Source: Ancylostoma caninum (Eukaryota > Nematoda > Chromadorea > Rhabditida > Ancylostomatidae). Taken from it: a DNA stretch of 64,000 bases. Where the stretch lies: positions 1,178,001 to 1,242,000 of the forward strand of contig JBAJFG010000314.1 in NCBI GenBank assembly GCA_037903475.1, written 5' to 3'. The notes under the pieces are model-generated. The model searched no databases and was not told where the DNA came from. It saw only the letters and a program-made list of their open reading frames with translations. A program made the translations under genes and the position numbers. Every line of letters begins with the position of its first letter. Position 1 is the stretch's first letter. Positions 23,701 to 35,937 of this stretch are shown here, piece after piece.

Positions 23701-26700
23701 ACGACGACGACGCGCACCCCGCCCGCAAAAAGCCCCACACACAATTATGCGAACTAGAAAATGGCTCGAATTCGACACGGAAAAAACGTAATTGGCTGGC
23801 CGGCTCACGCTCGCTCGCGCGCGCGTCCGCGGAAACTATGAGGCGATTGGAATGCGCATCGTCAGCAGTGCGATTAAAGTATTATCCGGTCGCTCAGTGA
23901 CTGTCACTCTGCCGTAGTTCATATCAACGTCCCGCGAAGGACAGCCACGCGATTTCACAACGCGATCGCCGTGTTTTCGCTGAATGGCTCGGAGAAAAGG
24001 AAAATGCGGAAAAGTGGGTCTACGGAAAAGTCGGAAAAAGCAGCGCCGACTATCCATACACTAAGTATGATCGGAGCAAAGCGTACTAGGCAACCCCCTG
24101 ATGGTATAACATGCACATATTATCTCCACAAAGCATCTATTTTCTCCCATAGAAATTACCGGGAAGTTTTCTCATTTGTCAGAGTTTGTGCATCAGATTC
24201 CTGTGATATTTTTTTCTTTGGGAAAATGATGAGTTTCAAAATAATTGCTCTTTCGTAAATCATTCGAAACAATTGTTGTATACAGAAATTAACGAAAACT
24301 TCCAAAAACGGAGTGGACGCGTGCGCACGAATTGTTCACCCGCGACGGTTATTGGAGCTATTTTTAGATATTTTTAAACACGTTTTAATCACGTTAGGAC
24401 AGAATTTACTTTGTTTTCACGTTTGGCCCAAGTAATTACAGTATTTAGGAGTAATATCAGGCTTAGGCGCTCTATCCACTGTAAAAATTCTAGCCCGAAG
24501 TTGTAGGTAAGCGTTACGATGTCGGGACAAGAAGTCATCCAATGAAAGTACCTTCAGTTTCTTGAAATTTCTGGAAGCTTCTTGGATCGATACATTTTTT
24601 TTGGTCCGTAGCAGCAAGTTAGTGAATGTTTGAGCGTGATATTCTAGTAGCAGGGTCACAACTGCATTCCACTCCGAGAATATTCGCTATAGCCCATTAC
24701 CTAAGTATTTATGTGATCCAATAACTAGAACAAGATCAGAAGCTTTGTTCCGGCTTGTCCAACACGGCCGAGATTCACCCCAAGGGATTAGTATCCCTTA
24801 GAATTATTTATTAGAGTTTAATTGGACCCGTTTTGCAACCAAAGAGCTGGCAAGATCTACATATTGAGTTCGATTTTGATAAATAACAATGAGGTTTAAT
24901 CAAGATATTTAGGTAGAAAAATTCTGAAAACCAAATTTAATCGGGTTGGACATGTCGGAATTCAGGCTCAGTAGAGGACGATGGCATTCCCACTTTTTGC
25001 AGCGTGGTAATTTTCCCAATGAAGCGATCCCACAGTTCCCTATGGGGATCAGAATTTAACTGGTGCAAGAGATTTTCTGGTTAATTACTCTACCTAACTG
25101 CTGTTTTTCTCAAGGGTGCCGAGCGAAAGTTGCGGGACGAAGACAAGCGAAACCAAAAACGCAAACTAGCAGGTAACCACTGTCGTGAACACGCGTTGTG
25201 GCTCTCCTTTTCGCAGTGGTACGCCCGGTGTCCCTTTGATCTGGCTGGCCAAAGTACCGTAACTGTAACCACATGTCGTCGACTCTGTGATGTCGTGTTC
25301 AGACCATGCCAGACAGCAAGCGTTGTGTCAGTTTGTAACCTACTACATAGTCACACAATAGCGTCACGGGTCTGCTCGTACGTATGACGACGTAACACCA
25401 CACCCGTACAGTGCTTGTGATGATGTTGTGCTGTGATTAGTGTCGTCCCGCGTTGGTGTCGTTCCTTCTTCGTCTAACCCGCTTCGCTTTTAGGGAGCTA
25501 ACCGGAAAATGCTTCATGAAAATAGACGAGACGAGAAGAGACGGATTCAAGGTACAATACATCCATCTGATCCGTGTTTTATGTGTGTTGCTAGCCCTGT
25601 GTAACGTAGAGCAAGGGCTACTTTTTCTATGTGTTCCTAACGAACGGGAGGAACAATGTCAGTAAAAGCGCAGCACTCGCGCCGCTCTCTAGCGAGAGTG
25701 ATCAGAACACAAGACAAAACGAACGCGCGAAGCCTGAATCAGGGATGTGGAGCGCCGCACCTGCAAAGGGTGGTGCGACTGAGCTCTGTGATTGGCTCTT
25801 TGGATGAACTGGCCAATCACAAAGCTTGGGCGGACTGCTCTTCCAAGGCACAGCGCCCCATCCCTCAGAATCAGCTATTCCTTACACTCTTCGACCTGAA
25901 AGCACAGATTAGATTAGTGTTCAGGCCTAGGACTCATGAGTGCATAACCTAGCAAAACCAGGTTAGCAAATCAACTTTCACATCCTTCGTTTCCTGAAAT
26001 TACGTGGTCTATAGGATAATTCAGTGTCCTAGCCATCATTTCATCTCATGAGTCCCAGTGCAGGAAGCTCTGAAAACTGGGAATGTCTCACTCACTTAGG
26101 AGCAGCCCCAGGACGAAATGGCTCATACCCGACCATTTCCTTCAATTCCCTCGCGCTACACTTACTGCGAAGTCGCAAAAAGAAGTTACGAGAGACGTGA
26201 TGTTCATGTGACCTTCATGAGAAGTACTTTTGTGTTGGAGCCCCGAAAGTGATTTTCGCAACTGATGTGAGCGTAAGATACGTCCTAGAGAGAGATCCTG
26301 ATCATTTTGCACTACTGGGGAAAAATCCACGTCTTTGACAGCACCTTTGCTAAATTTCTCAATAAAATTTGTCTTTCATCCAGCTTGTGTTCTGATCGCA
26401 GCTCCCCTCGTTGCAGCACTGGTGCTGTTCTTAGAATCTGTGTGTCCACGGTCCCCCTACGTGTAGCTCTACTCCAGATTTTGCAGGAGCCTTGTCTGGT
26501 AGGAAGAAAACCGACGGTGAATACCACGAGCCATGTGAACGGTCGGAGTTCTATCACATGCGAGAGTTGGACAAGCCGGCCGCGTTGTTCATTGCCCCGG
26601 ACGAGTACGACTCACGGTATCTGGATGGTTCATCGTTGGGATACGATGGTCTGTCGGACATGGAGCCCATCGCGAAGCGACCGCGACCGTCAGAGCGGAG

Positions 26701-27756
26701 TGAGTTCCTGCCAGGGTGTGAATTCTGGGTTGTTAAACGAGGCCAGATTTCACCTGCAAGATTTTTCCTGGTGAAAAAATGTTACTAAAAAAATTACGCC
26801 AACAACCTAGGCCCAACCAAAACTACAACGAATTGTTAGGTCTGTGCATGTTTTGGGTTGAGGATGATAATGTCTTTCGTTAAATAAACTTTTTAGGTCA
26901 GAGGTCAGATCTTTCCTGGAATTCATGAAGGTTTCCGGGAAGATGAACACTTTTCCGGCTTCTTCTTAGGTAACCTAGGAATCGTGTTTTGCATGAGATT
27001 GAAATACGTAAATCCCACGATTGAAACATGCGTGCTCATGCAGAACATGGGTTTTTAAAATGAATAGTTCTACACCACCAATGGCCAAATAAATGCGAAG
27101 CCCATGCATACCGATGCAAAACACGATTTCTAGGTTTCCTGAGTTGAAGGATTTCCTCTAAAAAATAGGCAGATGTTCAATCGACCAATATGAATCAATC
27201 ATCCTCAGTAGTTGCGTTAGCGGTAAAATTCATAAAAATTTTTCCGAGAAACTCGTCCACTCTGGACTTGACTATGAATTACTCGGGACCTTTCCTGAAT
27301 CCAGCTACTGAAAAGCCACCCAGACATTCCATTTTGCCGCAGTGAGCCGGCACACATCAAATCTAATTAAGTCGATTTCAGTAATGTTGTACGTGCGGAA
27401 ACGAGACGACCAGATCTACACACCGCTGCACGTGATTCCACCGTCGCTGGACGGCTTGGCCCAGGCGGTCGCGCATAAGTTCGGAATCGATTCACAAAAA
27501 GTTGGTCGTGCTTCGTCGTACAGCCGCATTCCAGCGCTCGCGCCTCGCTCACCGCAGCTCTCCTTTGCAGATCAGCGGCCTGTACAAGCGATGCGCGAAG
27601 GGAGTGACGGTGAAGATGGACGACGACATGCTGCGTCACTACTGCAACGAGGACACCTTCATCCTGGACGTCGAGCCGGCGCCCGAGGACTCGACGTGCT
27701 TCGCCGCCACCCTCGTCGAGATCATGCCGCCGCAGTACCAGTCGAGTTCCGGCTGA
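20707..27756 (+). CDS. grh-1: Grainyhead/CP2 transcription factor, 9 exons, about 561 aa
   Basis: A DNA-binding transcription factor that in animals controls epidermal and cuticle genes through AACCGGTT sites. Exons: 20707-20820, 20881-21350, 21502-21664, 22018-22224, 23463-23618, 25115-25172, 26487-26699, 27382-27500, 27571-27756; all phases agree. Residues 1-195 are a low-complexity Q/N/P/S-rich activation-type region. About 200-430 is the CP2 DNA-binding domain ([20 protein letters not shown], then [18 protein letters not shown] and [19 protein letters not shown]). A ubiquitin-like dimerisation domain follows, about 461-561 ([20 protein letters not shown] to the end). The start at 20707 is the first ATG in the open frame; upstream exons are possible. 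The 25115 acceptor is CTCAAG rather than TTTCAG, and the donor at 27501 is GTTGGT. Exons are markedly GC-richer than the introns. Family identity is firm; the exact N-terminus is not. Confidence 0.92.
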
Positions 27757-28255
27757 GCGGCGCGCGCGTCACTCCGTCGTTGTTTTAGTTGTTTTCCTTG
27801 TGCCCTGATCTGATCCCGTATTTCCTTGTTCCGAGTGGGGGAAACGCCGTCTCCAGCCCGTCTGCGATTCTTAGCCTTTCTAGCCTGTCTAAGTCTTTTC
27901 TCCGGTTCGTTACTGCAGTTCGCGCGATTCGCTCCGCGCACACCCCAATTCGATATGATCCTCACTTTTGTGTGTTCGCCTATACATATTATATTCCTAT
28001 TCACATCTTCGAGTCCATTGCTCTGTGTTTCGTCGTGATTTTGCCCTAATATTGATGAGACCCTGTTCATATATTATTCATAAATTCGCATATATGTTCT
28101 AATGTTAAAAATCTCGTTATGTGATTGCTGTACATAGGATGTCAAATATGATGACGATTATTATTATGATGATGTGATTCTAAATGTATTTGATACAGCT
28201 ATTTCCACTCTCAACCTTGTGATGATCAAATGATGAATGAAACGAGTTGCCTACT

Positions 28256-28261
28256 TTTATT
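28256..28261 (-). terminator. AATAAA polyadenylation signal of the NME6-like gene
   Basis: On the minus strand AATAAA lies 88 bp after the stop codon of the kinase gene. It lies inside the stretch that would also carry the grh-1 3' UTR, so the two transcripts probably overlap at their 3' ends. Confidence 0.6.
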
Positions 28262-28348
28262 TGAACTGAGAACATTCTAGAGTGCATAAATGTTGTCTAT
28301 TTAAATGTACAATCGTTCCATAATGGGAGATCTGGAGGTGTGGAGGTG

Positions 28349-29696
28349 TCAGTTCCTGAGCAATTCGTCCAAAAAGGCCTGCGATGGCGGGAGGGGTTCA
28401 AAGAGGGCCAACTCTCGCTCGGCTGCTTCGGAATCCGACGCGTGAGCCACATTCCTCACATCAGACAGGGCACATCGTTGCCTAATCGTGGAGAATTCGC
28501 CCTCGACGGGGAGCGGGTACAGCCGGCTGCTACCTAGGATCCTGCGCACGTCTCCTTGCACCCGCATCGCGATTATTGGCCCACTAGAAAACCCACATTT
28601 CACTGGGTTGAAGCCACCAAAAGCTCAAAATCGATTAATACCTTGTCACATGGCGAACCAGTCGGTAGAAGAAAAACTTGCCTGAAAAGCTACACTAGCA
28701 CAAAACCCTTCTAACGCTCACAGCTGATGCTACCTCTATGAGTCTCGTAGAGCTTCTGGGCCTCTTCTCTCGTCAACTGGACCTTCGCCGCCCCGGCGAT
28801 CGCAATCCCGGCATCAAGCAGCTCGCGCAGCGTCGCCTGCAACGAAAAAGAGCCTCTCCGCTGGATTAGACTGTTTGCCTCCTTCACTCTCACACACACG
28901 CACTCCTCTTTGCGTTCTTTCGGCCGCCTTCAGACCGGCATGACTCATCGCACTGCAGGCTACTGTATGGCATACGGTATGATGCATCAGCAGCTAACGC
29001 CCGCTCTCAGATCAAAGCTGCCTTTCGAATTAACTGTTTTTGCCCAATATTTGCTCTGATTCTGGAACGTGGTGAATGTGTTCTTCAGCGGCGCAGGGAT
29101 ACGAAAAGACACCGTAATCCTTGTCACTACGGGCGGACGGGCAGCAGAGGCGATGAGAGGGGTGGTCTCGAATAGAGAAATGAAATCCTATTGTTGGCCG
29201 CGAACAAAGACCTGTTTCTACGTCAGACAGTGCGAGGGGAGAACACACGACGACAAGCATCCGGCAAGCAGCCCGCGCGCGCGCCCGATCTGCTGGATGT
29301 CATGCATCCCCGGGGACCGCGCGGGCGCGGGCTGCCAGCCCGCTGCCCTCAACCGCGGATCCACTCTCATGTCGCTCTGTTTATCCGCGTGGCGGTGTTT
29401 TGAAGGCCCAGAGTACGGTGTGACCTAGATGCGAAATTGATGAGGATCGACGCGACGCGCTGCCCGAATAGGCGCTGGCGGCGGCGGCGAATTACGGTGA
29501 ATGGTGAGAAATCCAGGCCGACACGGCCGCAAATCCCGCGTCGGTAGCGGACAATCCTCGAAATCTATCGTTCACAGCTATGAAATGCCATGCGGGGAGA
29601 AATTAAATCGCAAACCAGATAACGGGGGACATCGCTCACCTTCAGCAGCATTGGGTGGGCTACGATGTCCGGCTTAAGAATCATCAATGACCACAT
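28349..29696 (-). CDS. Nucleoside diphosphate kinase, NME6-like, 4 exons, about 144 aa
   Basis: NDP kinases move the terminal phosphate from a nucleoside triphosphate to a diphosphate through a phosphohistidine. Exons in transcription order: 29640-29696, 28734-28836, 28642-28681, 28349-28583; phases agree. Visible motifs: LMILKPDIVAHPMLL (the A-x-I-K-P-D start of the fold), VQLTREEAQKLYETHRGKFF, RLVRHVTSGPIIAM, then IRQRC and NVAHASDSEAAE, where the His of N-x-x-H-x-S-D-S is the phosphate acceptor. The spacing and the longer tail after the active site favour the NME6 group over NME1/2. As I recall, C. elegans Y48G8AL.15 is the counterpart. An acceptor CTGCAG lies 19 nt before the chosen ATG, consistent with trans-splicing. 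The gene converges on grh-1. The N-terminus is short, so an extra upstream exon is possible. Confidence 0.85.
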
Positions 29697-31980
29697 CAAA
29701 TTCAGCCTAGGGGTTCTGCAGTCAAAAACGTTCGATTTTCTTCCTGGAATATAGACAACTCCTTTTAACATATTCAACCTTTCCGCTGAAATAGGCGAGT
29801 CGCTTTAAACAGAGACAGTAACATCCAGAACCAAAACATGGACATGAGACAGATGCTTCACAAGTGGATTCATTGTTGCGCTGTGCCCTTCTCTCCGATA
29901 ACTGCAAGATGTGCCCAGGACAATTTCACTAAATTGCCTGGAGAGATGAGATGGTTGATGGGTCAGAAGACGAATAGAGCGCGTGAACTACTCTCAAACT
30001 TTTAAAGAAGACGTTCCCGTCGAAATATCAGGCCGTCAAGAATAGACGTTCATCTACCAACCTGGTTGCCGCAGCCGTATAACATGTGACCATGTGAATA
30101 GAAATTATGTAGGTCTACTACCTAAGTATAACTTTAGCTAATCTTCTTTCAAATTAGGCAAATGATCGGGTTAGAGAATCGAATGGCCCTTTCTGAATAA
30201 GCAAACGTCGAGAAGGCCCTATTTTTAAAAATTTAACTCTTCTCATAGTTCCAGGTCGTGGGAAGGAAATCCTTGTTCACCTGTTGGGGGGTATTTATGA
30301 TATTAGGGTGAAACCCCGTCAAATAAAAAAAAACCTATTTCACAGAAACAGTAGGCACGTTTTTTGCGCGTCTGTTCGTTATATATAGTCTCCGTAGTTC
30401 AATATTGTACCCTTCAGAACGATCAAAAAAATCACACATCATCTCTGATCACATTAACTTTCACAGTTTGTCGAGAAAGGTGTACTCCGATGCTCGAAAA
30501 CATGCGATTATCTGTCCCAACTACGCAGTAGCAACTCCGGAGCTCGCACCAATTCCCTAGAGAGATCCCTAACCACCCCCAAGTGACAGTGACAGAAGTC
30601 ATACAGTCTCAGCTTGGTGTTCACAGTGACATGGTACTGCCGCTTGCGTCTGTAGTGTGTTGTGGCGGCGGCAAGCAATCAGAGTGCATCTTTCGAAGCT
30701 AGAAACGAGTTTCTGGTATGTGCGCGGCCGAATTAACCGTAACTGCCGCCGCTCGTGCTGAATAACAGCCAGCCAGCGCTGCCTGAGACAGCGCCGGCGG
30801 CGGCGGCCCGTCGCATTCGCGGTCGTGGCGTTGTGTACGCGCGCGATCGCGAGCGCGGTGACGGTGGTGGTGTAAATGCGTATGATTGCGACCTGAATTC
30901 GGCGTCCGTCCACTCGCTTTCCGTTCTATTTATTCTTGCGCTCTGATTTCGCGTTGTTCGAGTGTGCGCGACCCCCCCCCCCACATCCCCACCTACATCG
31001 CGCGGCGGCGAAAAGAGGGAAAACGAACAATTCACTACCAAAACGGGGATCGCCGCAAACAAGAGGTTGTTCATTCCTCAATAACCCAGTTGTAGTCCAG
31101 AAACTTAGGCTGAGAAGCGCAGTTGAAGGGAATCTCCTTCGACCTAGGAACTTCGATTCAATGTCACCTTCCAAACATCTGAATCACTGCAACAACAGCT
31201 GTCGTTGACAGTAGGCGACGGATAATTGTTCAAAAAGAACCCCAAGAAATTCGATATAAGCACTGACTAGGTGTCAGAACAACGTTATTGTGGTATACTG
31301 TAGAATATTCGCAGATTCGGCTACGAATTTACATATAAAGCTAGCCAACTACGTCTATAGAAGTTCACAAAGGTAAATAAACAAATAAATAAGCAACTAT
31401 AGTGCGATGTAATAAATGTCATTGTCAATAGGACAAATAATACCACATACAATAAAAAATACCAACGATGTAGACAATGTAAAGTGGTCGGCGTTGAAAA
31501 ACCTTTCTGGAATGGGTCACGTATGATACTTCAAGTCAGAATCGTAGAGAGATTCAAACAGGCAGTGTATGATAAATAAACAATAGTACAATAAATCAAC
31601 TAATTCCATCAAACAATTAAAAAATCAAACAGTTACGAAGCACAAATACAAACTAATCTGTGCGGCCAATCAACTGAAACTGCGACATGCCTTAAATACC
31701 GCAGTAAGAAAACTATGCCTTCACATCTGTGGATGTAAATAACAAGGGTTAGCGCGCAAACATGCGGTGGATCAAAATCTGGAGCTTAAGCTGCTATAAG
31801 CAACGAGACTTGCTCATGTTTTCACAAATGTTATGGCATATATACCTGAGTAATTAGAAAACTTGGCTTCTATCCTATATTTCTATTATTTTTATTCGTT
31901 TTTAGATTACCTCACATTAATTTTGGATTTTATCCAGTTCTAGGTTATCTAATTACTCTATACATTTGATAGTTATTTAT
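29697..31980. other. Intergenic; contains a CpG-rich block at about 30,720-31,010
   Basis: The sequence around 30,770-30,870 is rich in CG (CGCGCGATCGCGAGCGCGG), unlike its AT-rich surroundings, and could be a promoter region. No exon chain was found beside it. From about 31,300 the sequence is AT-rich and featureless. Confidence 0.4.
29998..30065 (+). repeat. Dispersed repeat, copy 2
   Basis: Shares AAAGAAGACGT, CGTCGAAA, TCAGGCC and CTACCAACCTG with 13160-13235 in the same order. Confidence 0.55.
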
Positions 31981-31990
31981 GGTTGTATAC

Positions 31991-32150
31991 CAGTGGCGGA
32001 CGCAGGGGGGGGGGGGCGAGGGGGGCGCCCCCCCCCGAGACTGGGTCGGCAAATTTTTGAAATTACTTTACAATACATATAAAAACCTTCCTACTTTTTT
32101 CCCACGCCCCCTCCCCCCCCCCTCCTGCCCACTTTCTGCGCCCGCCACTG
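31991..32150. mobile_element. hAT-type MITE, 160 bp, with perfect 8-bp target duplication
   Basis: Terminal inverted repeats CAGTGGCGGACGCAG and (reverse complement of the right end) CAGTGGCGGGCGCAG match 14 of 15. The flanks are identical: TTGTATAC at 31983-31990 and again at 32151-32158. An 8-bp duplication with CAGTGGCGG ends is diagnostic of hAT transposition. G-runs and C-runs follow the two ends. No coding capacity. The perfect duplication suggests a fairly recent insertion. Confidence 0.92.
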
Positions 32151-32158
32151 TTGTATAC

Positions 32159-32804
32159 ATATGATTCTATTGTTCTTTATTTGGTGATGAACTGTTTCAA
32201 TGCAGTGATTAAGATAATTGCTAGAACACTGCACATAAAGAGCTATTTGCTCAAGCATTCCTTTGAATGAAATAGACAGGTAATCCACATAGCAAACTTG
32301 ACATCCTTGGTGAGTTTTAGGCTGGAGATGCGCTGTAATCAAAAACGATTTTTCCCGGCCAGATACTATGTATGTAGATTCCATCACCAAGAATTCTTAG
32401 CTTAGGTAGACCGGTAAGAAGTTTGTTTACTTATTTTCAATAATAAGTTCAATAATAAGTTTCAGAATTTGGTCACAAGAAATATGGTCTAAAAAATCCA
32501 ATTCGTCGAGTCTTTCTAACCATCAACTTTGCATGAACTATATGCCCTACTGGTTCGAGTACCCGAGCATCTATGGAAATTACAATTTTTTGAAAAGTAA
32601 TTGAAATTGCATGTTGGCCCATCACCTGTGATGAAAACAGACATAATTGCGCAGAACATATTGTTCGCCATACATATTTATAACATTGCATATTTTTATT
32701 TTTATTTGTAACCTGTACCTCACTGTACCAATTCAGAATTCTAGGCCGATAGACAGCCAACATCCGGTGTGATGGGAAAGTCGAGATATCCAATAAGGGA
32801 TCGT
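32159..32804. other. Intergenic, nothing assigned
   Basis: AT-rich; short minus-strand frames without motifs. Confidence 0.5.
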
Positions 32805-32955
32805 TGCGTTTCTCACCCGGACAGCCGGCTAATTAGAGGTGCGAGCCAAGGGTGAAGCGCTTTTAGCAAGAGGTGGTACCAAGCCAGCCGGATAGTACCA
32901 GTTGATCTCAAGGCAATCTCAATCACTGTCGCACAACTCTACGCGGCGATTTCCC
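32805..32955 (+). repeat. Inverted repeat pair, left arm
   Basis: Reads GTTTCTCACCCGGACAGCCG, then GCTAATTAGAGGTGCGAGCC and further shared words ending near GTCGCACAACTC. The reverse complement of 33245-33412 follows it word for word with moderate divergence. Confidence 0.65.
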
Positions 32956-33244
32956 ATTGAAAAAAAAACAGCAGCAGAAGCCTGATATTCAAACACGGCG
33001 CCAACTCCTTTTTACATTTTTAATTTTCAGCTTTCTGGAGCTAACAACACGTGGATGGGGGAATTGTAAGGACAGGACTTCTGAAAGTTTTTTTGACGAT
33101 TTAGTGCAAGAAAGAAAAATGTCGATAAATAACTAAATGAATAAATAAATTTTGACAGTCATCATGGAAAGATTGCTGCCAGTTCTTGGAAGCTACTACG
33201 CCAAAATGTTGAATCGACTAAAATTTGGGACGGAAAAAAGCAAA

Positions 33245-33412
33245 TTCATCGCACCACATTGATCGCATGCCGCAACGCGACACAGGGTTGGGATTGCTCT
33301 GAGATCAATCAGGCGAATCCGCCTGGTTTGATGCCAGCCCCTGCCAAAGGCGCTTCACACTTGGCTTGCACCTTTAACAAGCCGGCTGTCGGGGTGAGAA
33401 ACGCCACTCAGC
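33245..33412 (-). repeat. Inverted repeat pair, right arm
   Basis: Minus strand reads GTTTCTCACCCCGACAGCCG, then AAGGTGCAAGCCAAGTGTGA and a GATCTCAGAGCAATC block, matching the left arm 290 bp away. Either two opposed copies of one interspersed repeat, or the arms of one element. Confidence 0.65.
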
Positions 33413-35937
33413 CTCCAATAATTAACGAAACTGAGAACGATAACAAAATCGTGTTTTAGAGATAGAATGGGATAGCAACTACAACGAATTACCCTCTAAA
33501 CAACTGAGCAACAGACCCCAGTACTAAGGATTGGGGGGGGGGCGAACAAGGAAATTTTCTAGCTTGGATAAGAAACTCAATGGCACATGTCAGTTGCGCT
33601 TTTTTCGCAGTGCCACTGCTGCGTTTTCGAATTTACATAGTTCAGAATCTACCATGCTGTTTCCAGAAACATCCCCTTCCGCTATCCCCTGAATGGCATT
33701 TAAATTATCATACATTTCTATCCTGGGTTAATAACACTCACTAGCCTTAACAGTGACAATGTGCTATCGCTAATTTTTGTGTCATTTTTATACAGTTTCT
33801 GCTCCTCTTTGGTTTTAATTATATTGTTATTCCCTAAACCTCGCAAACTAATAATAGATGAATAACAGATAAAAAAATAAACAAAAACAAACGAATAAGT
33901 AAATAAATATTGGCTATCAGTTAAATTCCCTTGCTCTCGTTTTCTCGCAACCCAAGTTGTGCTTCAATGCATGCCTTGAAATTTGAGGCATTTTCATTGA
34001 TTATGTATGATATAATATTTATCCTATATAAGTAGATAGGTGGGCACCTATGTAGGTATGGATATAAAGGATATAAAATGGGGATATAAGTGGACCTGTT
34101 TCTCAGTTCTACGCGACTCAGAGCTACGATGACCCATGCAATGCAGAGTCAACTTTGTAAATACTATATGTTTCAAGCATCTCAAGATTTGTTACCAGCG
34201 ATTTGCATATGGTACTGGAGCTAAACTGCAACAATTTCCCAGCAAGAAAAAAAATCCCTTCCACAATGTCTTCCTTCATACAAATCCAGTGTCTCATTTA
34301 AACACCTACGAGAAGCCATTGGACAAATACCGTCCCACTTCTAGAGCGCAATCCAACGCACGCTAATGACGCTACAAATCTAAAGGCATCTAACCACAAG
34401 TTAGATTCGACAAAAGGCAGTGATACCGTTATATATTCTCACTAATGCTCGCCGGGAAAAGGGAGAAAGCACCGCAAAAAGCTAGTTTCATTCCTGAGAA
34501 TCTCTGAAGCAGGGTGCAGCGTGGCAGTGCCGGATGCAGGAAAGGCAAGCAAGTAGGGGGGGGGGGAGGGAGGTGTAGGACGAAAGTGGCAACTCCACCA
34601 TTCTCGAGACTTGGATGGAATGATGAAAGTATGTATTAAAAATACTGATTACAACATAATAAATAATAAAAAAAGATACTTAGTATTCCACATCACCAAG
34701 TCTCCACTCGGCTGGCAAAACTACGATTCTCTTCCACCCTTCTGCAAAGAGCTTTGTACACCCCCCTCCAGTCCATGGTTTTTGATTTTTTTCATTTTGG
34801 CAGCAGTGACTTTAAATGCAGCATATATATCAGATTTTAGTACAAAACGAACATTTAAGATTCAAATTAGACCAAGTGGCTCGTTAAAATCATGCTCTGC
34901 GCGGATAATTGAGCCCACATCTAACCAGGCTGAGAATTCCTCTCACAAACAGCTCTGTCGTCACTTATTCAGATAATTGCATATTTACGGAAAAAGAAAA
35001 TGAAAAATGACTAGGAGCAAGATAGGGAACTAAGAGATAGAAATTAAGGTTTCATCCTTTTATCATACCCTCGCAGTGCACCGAAGCATGTAGTAGGCAT
35101 CGCAATGCAGCGACTTGTCAACCGCAAATACATTTGCTAATCCAGTTTTATTTTCACGTAAGAATAATTAATAGCGCTCTTCGAGTAATGATATCACAAA
35201 TGTACAACACAGTAGTACCAGCACTATGTCTACAAGTTTGACAAGCAATAGGTCAAAATCGGAATACAGGTAATCAATACTCGCGAGGTGAGCGAAGAAG
35301 AGAAGCTCCAACGACGGTGATAAAACTAATCTACAGCACAAATAATACACTGACATTCGAGCGAGTATTTTCTGAATACTAATACTTCGTGAAGCAAAAT
35401 CGAATATTCGAATCTCGAATCCTTAAAATGAACAGCTGGTTCTGTTATTCAGCTATGCAGAAATCCAAGAAAAACGACTCGAACATCAATGTAGAGTACT
35501 GACATGATAGGGATACCAACGAAGCGACAGTTTTCGATACCGTAACTCAAAGGCAACAGAGCTTCGAAGAATTTTAGATGATGGTGCAACTGAAGAAAAT
35601 CCTGTAGCTTTGGGTCATCTCCTAGATCGAAAAAAATGCGAGCATTGAGAAGCCAGTCACTTGCTTTAGAGTCTGCAATGGCCGATAACTAGTAATTAAC
35701 AGTATATAAAGATATTACGATACCGAAGTCTACCGTTCAGAAACTACGATTTCACCTCGAACGAAGAATGTGAAGTTATGATTACGTGACAACCACGATT
35801 ACCTCTACACGATTCACATGGTGAGCAAAAACGGAATAACGTACACGAAAGTGCGGTATTGCAAAGGAAAAATGTGTTAGGTAGGAAAGTGCGAAGAGAG
35901 CTGTCCACAGACACACTTCGAATGCGATCCACCAGTC
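33413..35937. other. Intergenic, no supported gene
   Basis: AT-rich, with G-runs at about 33,532 and 34,556. Frames such as 34136-34366 and 34611-34976 show no known motif. This stretch should hold the herc-1 3' UTR immediately left of 35,938. Confidence 0.5.

Noticed and set aside
34516..34600. Second hAT MITE (CAGTGCCGGATGCAGG followed by a G-run)
   Set aside because: Resembles one terminus of the 31,991 element, but no matching right end or target duplication was found.
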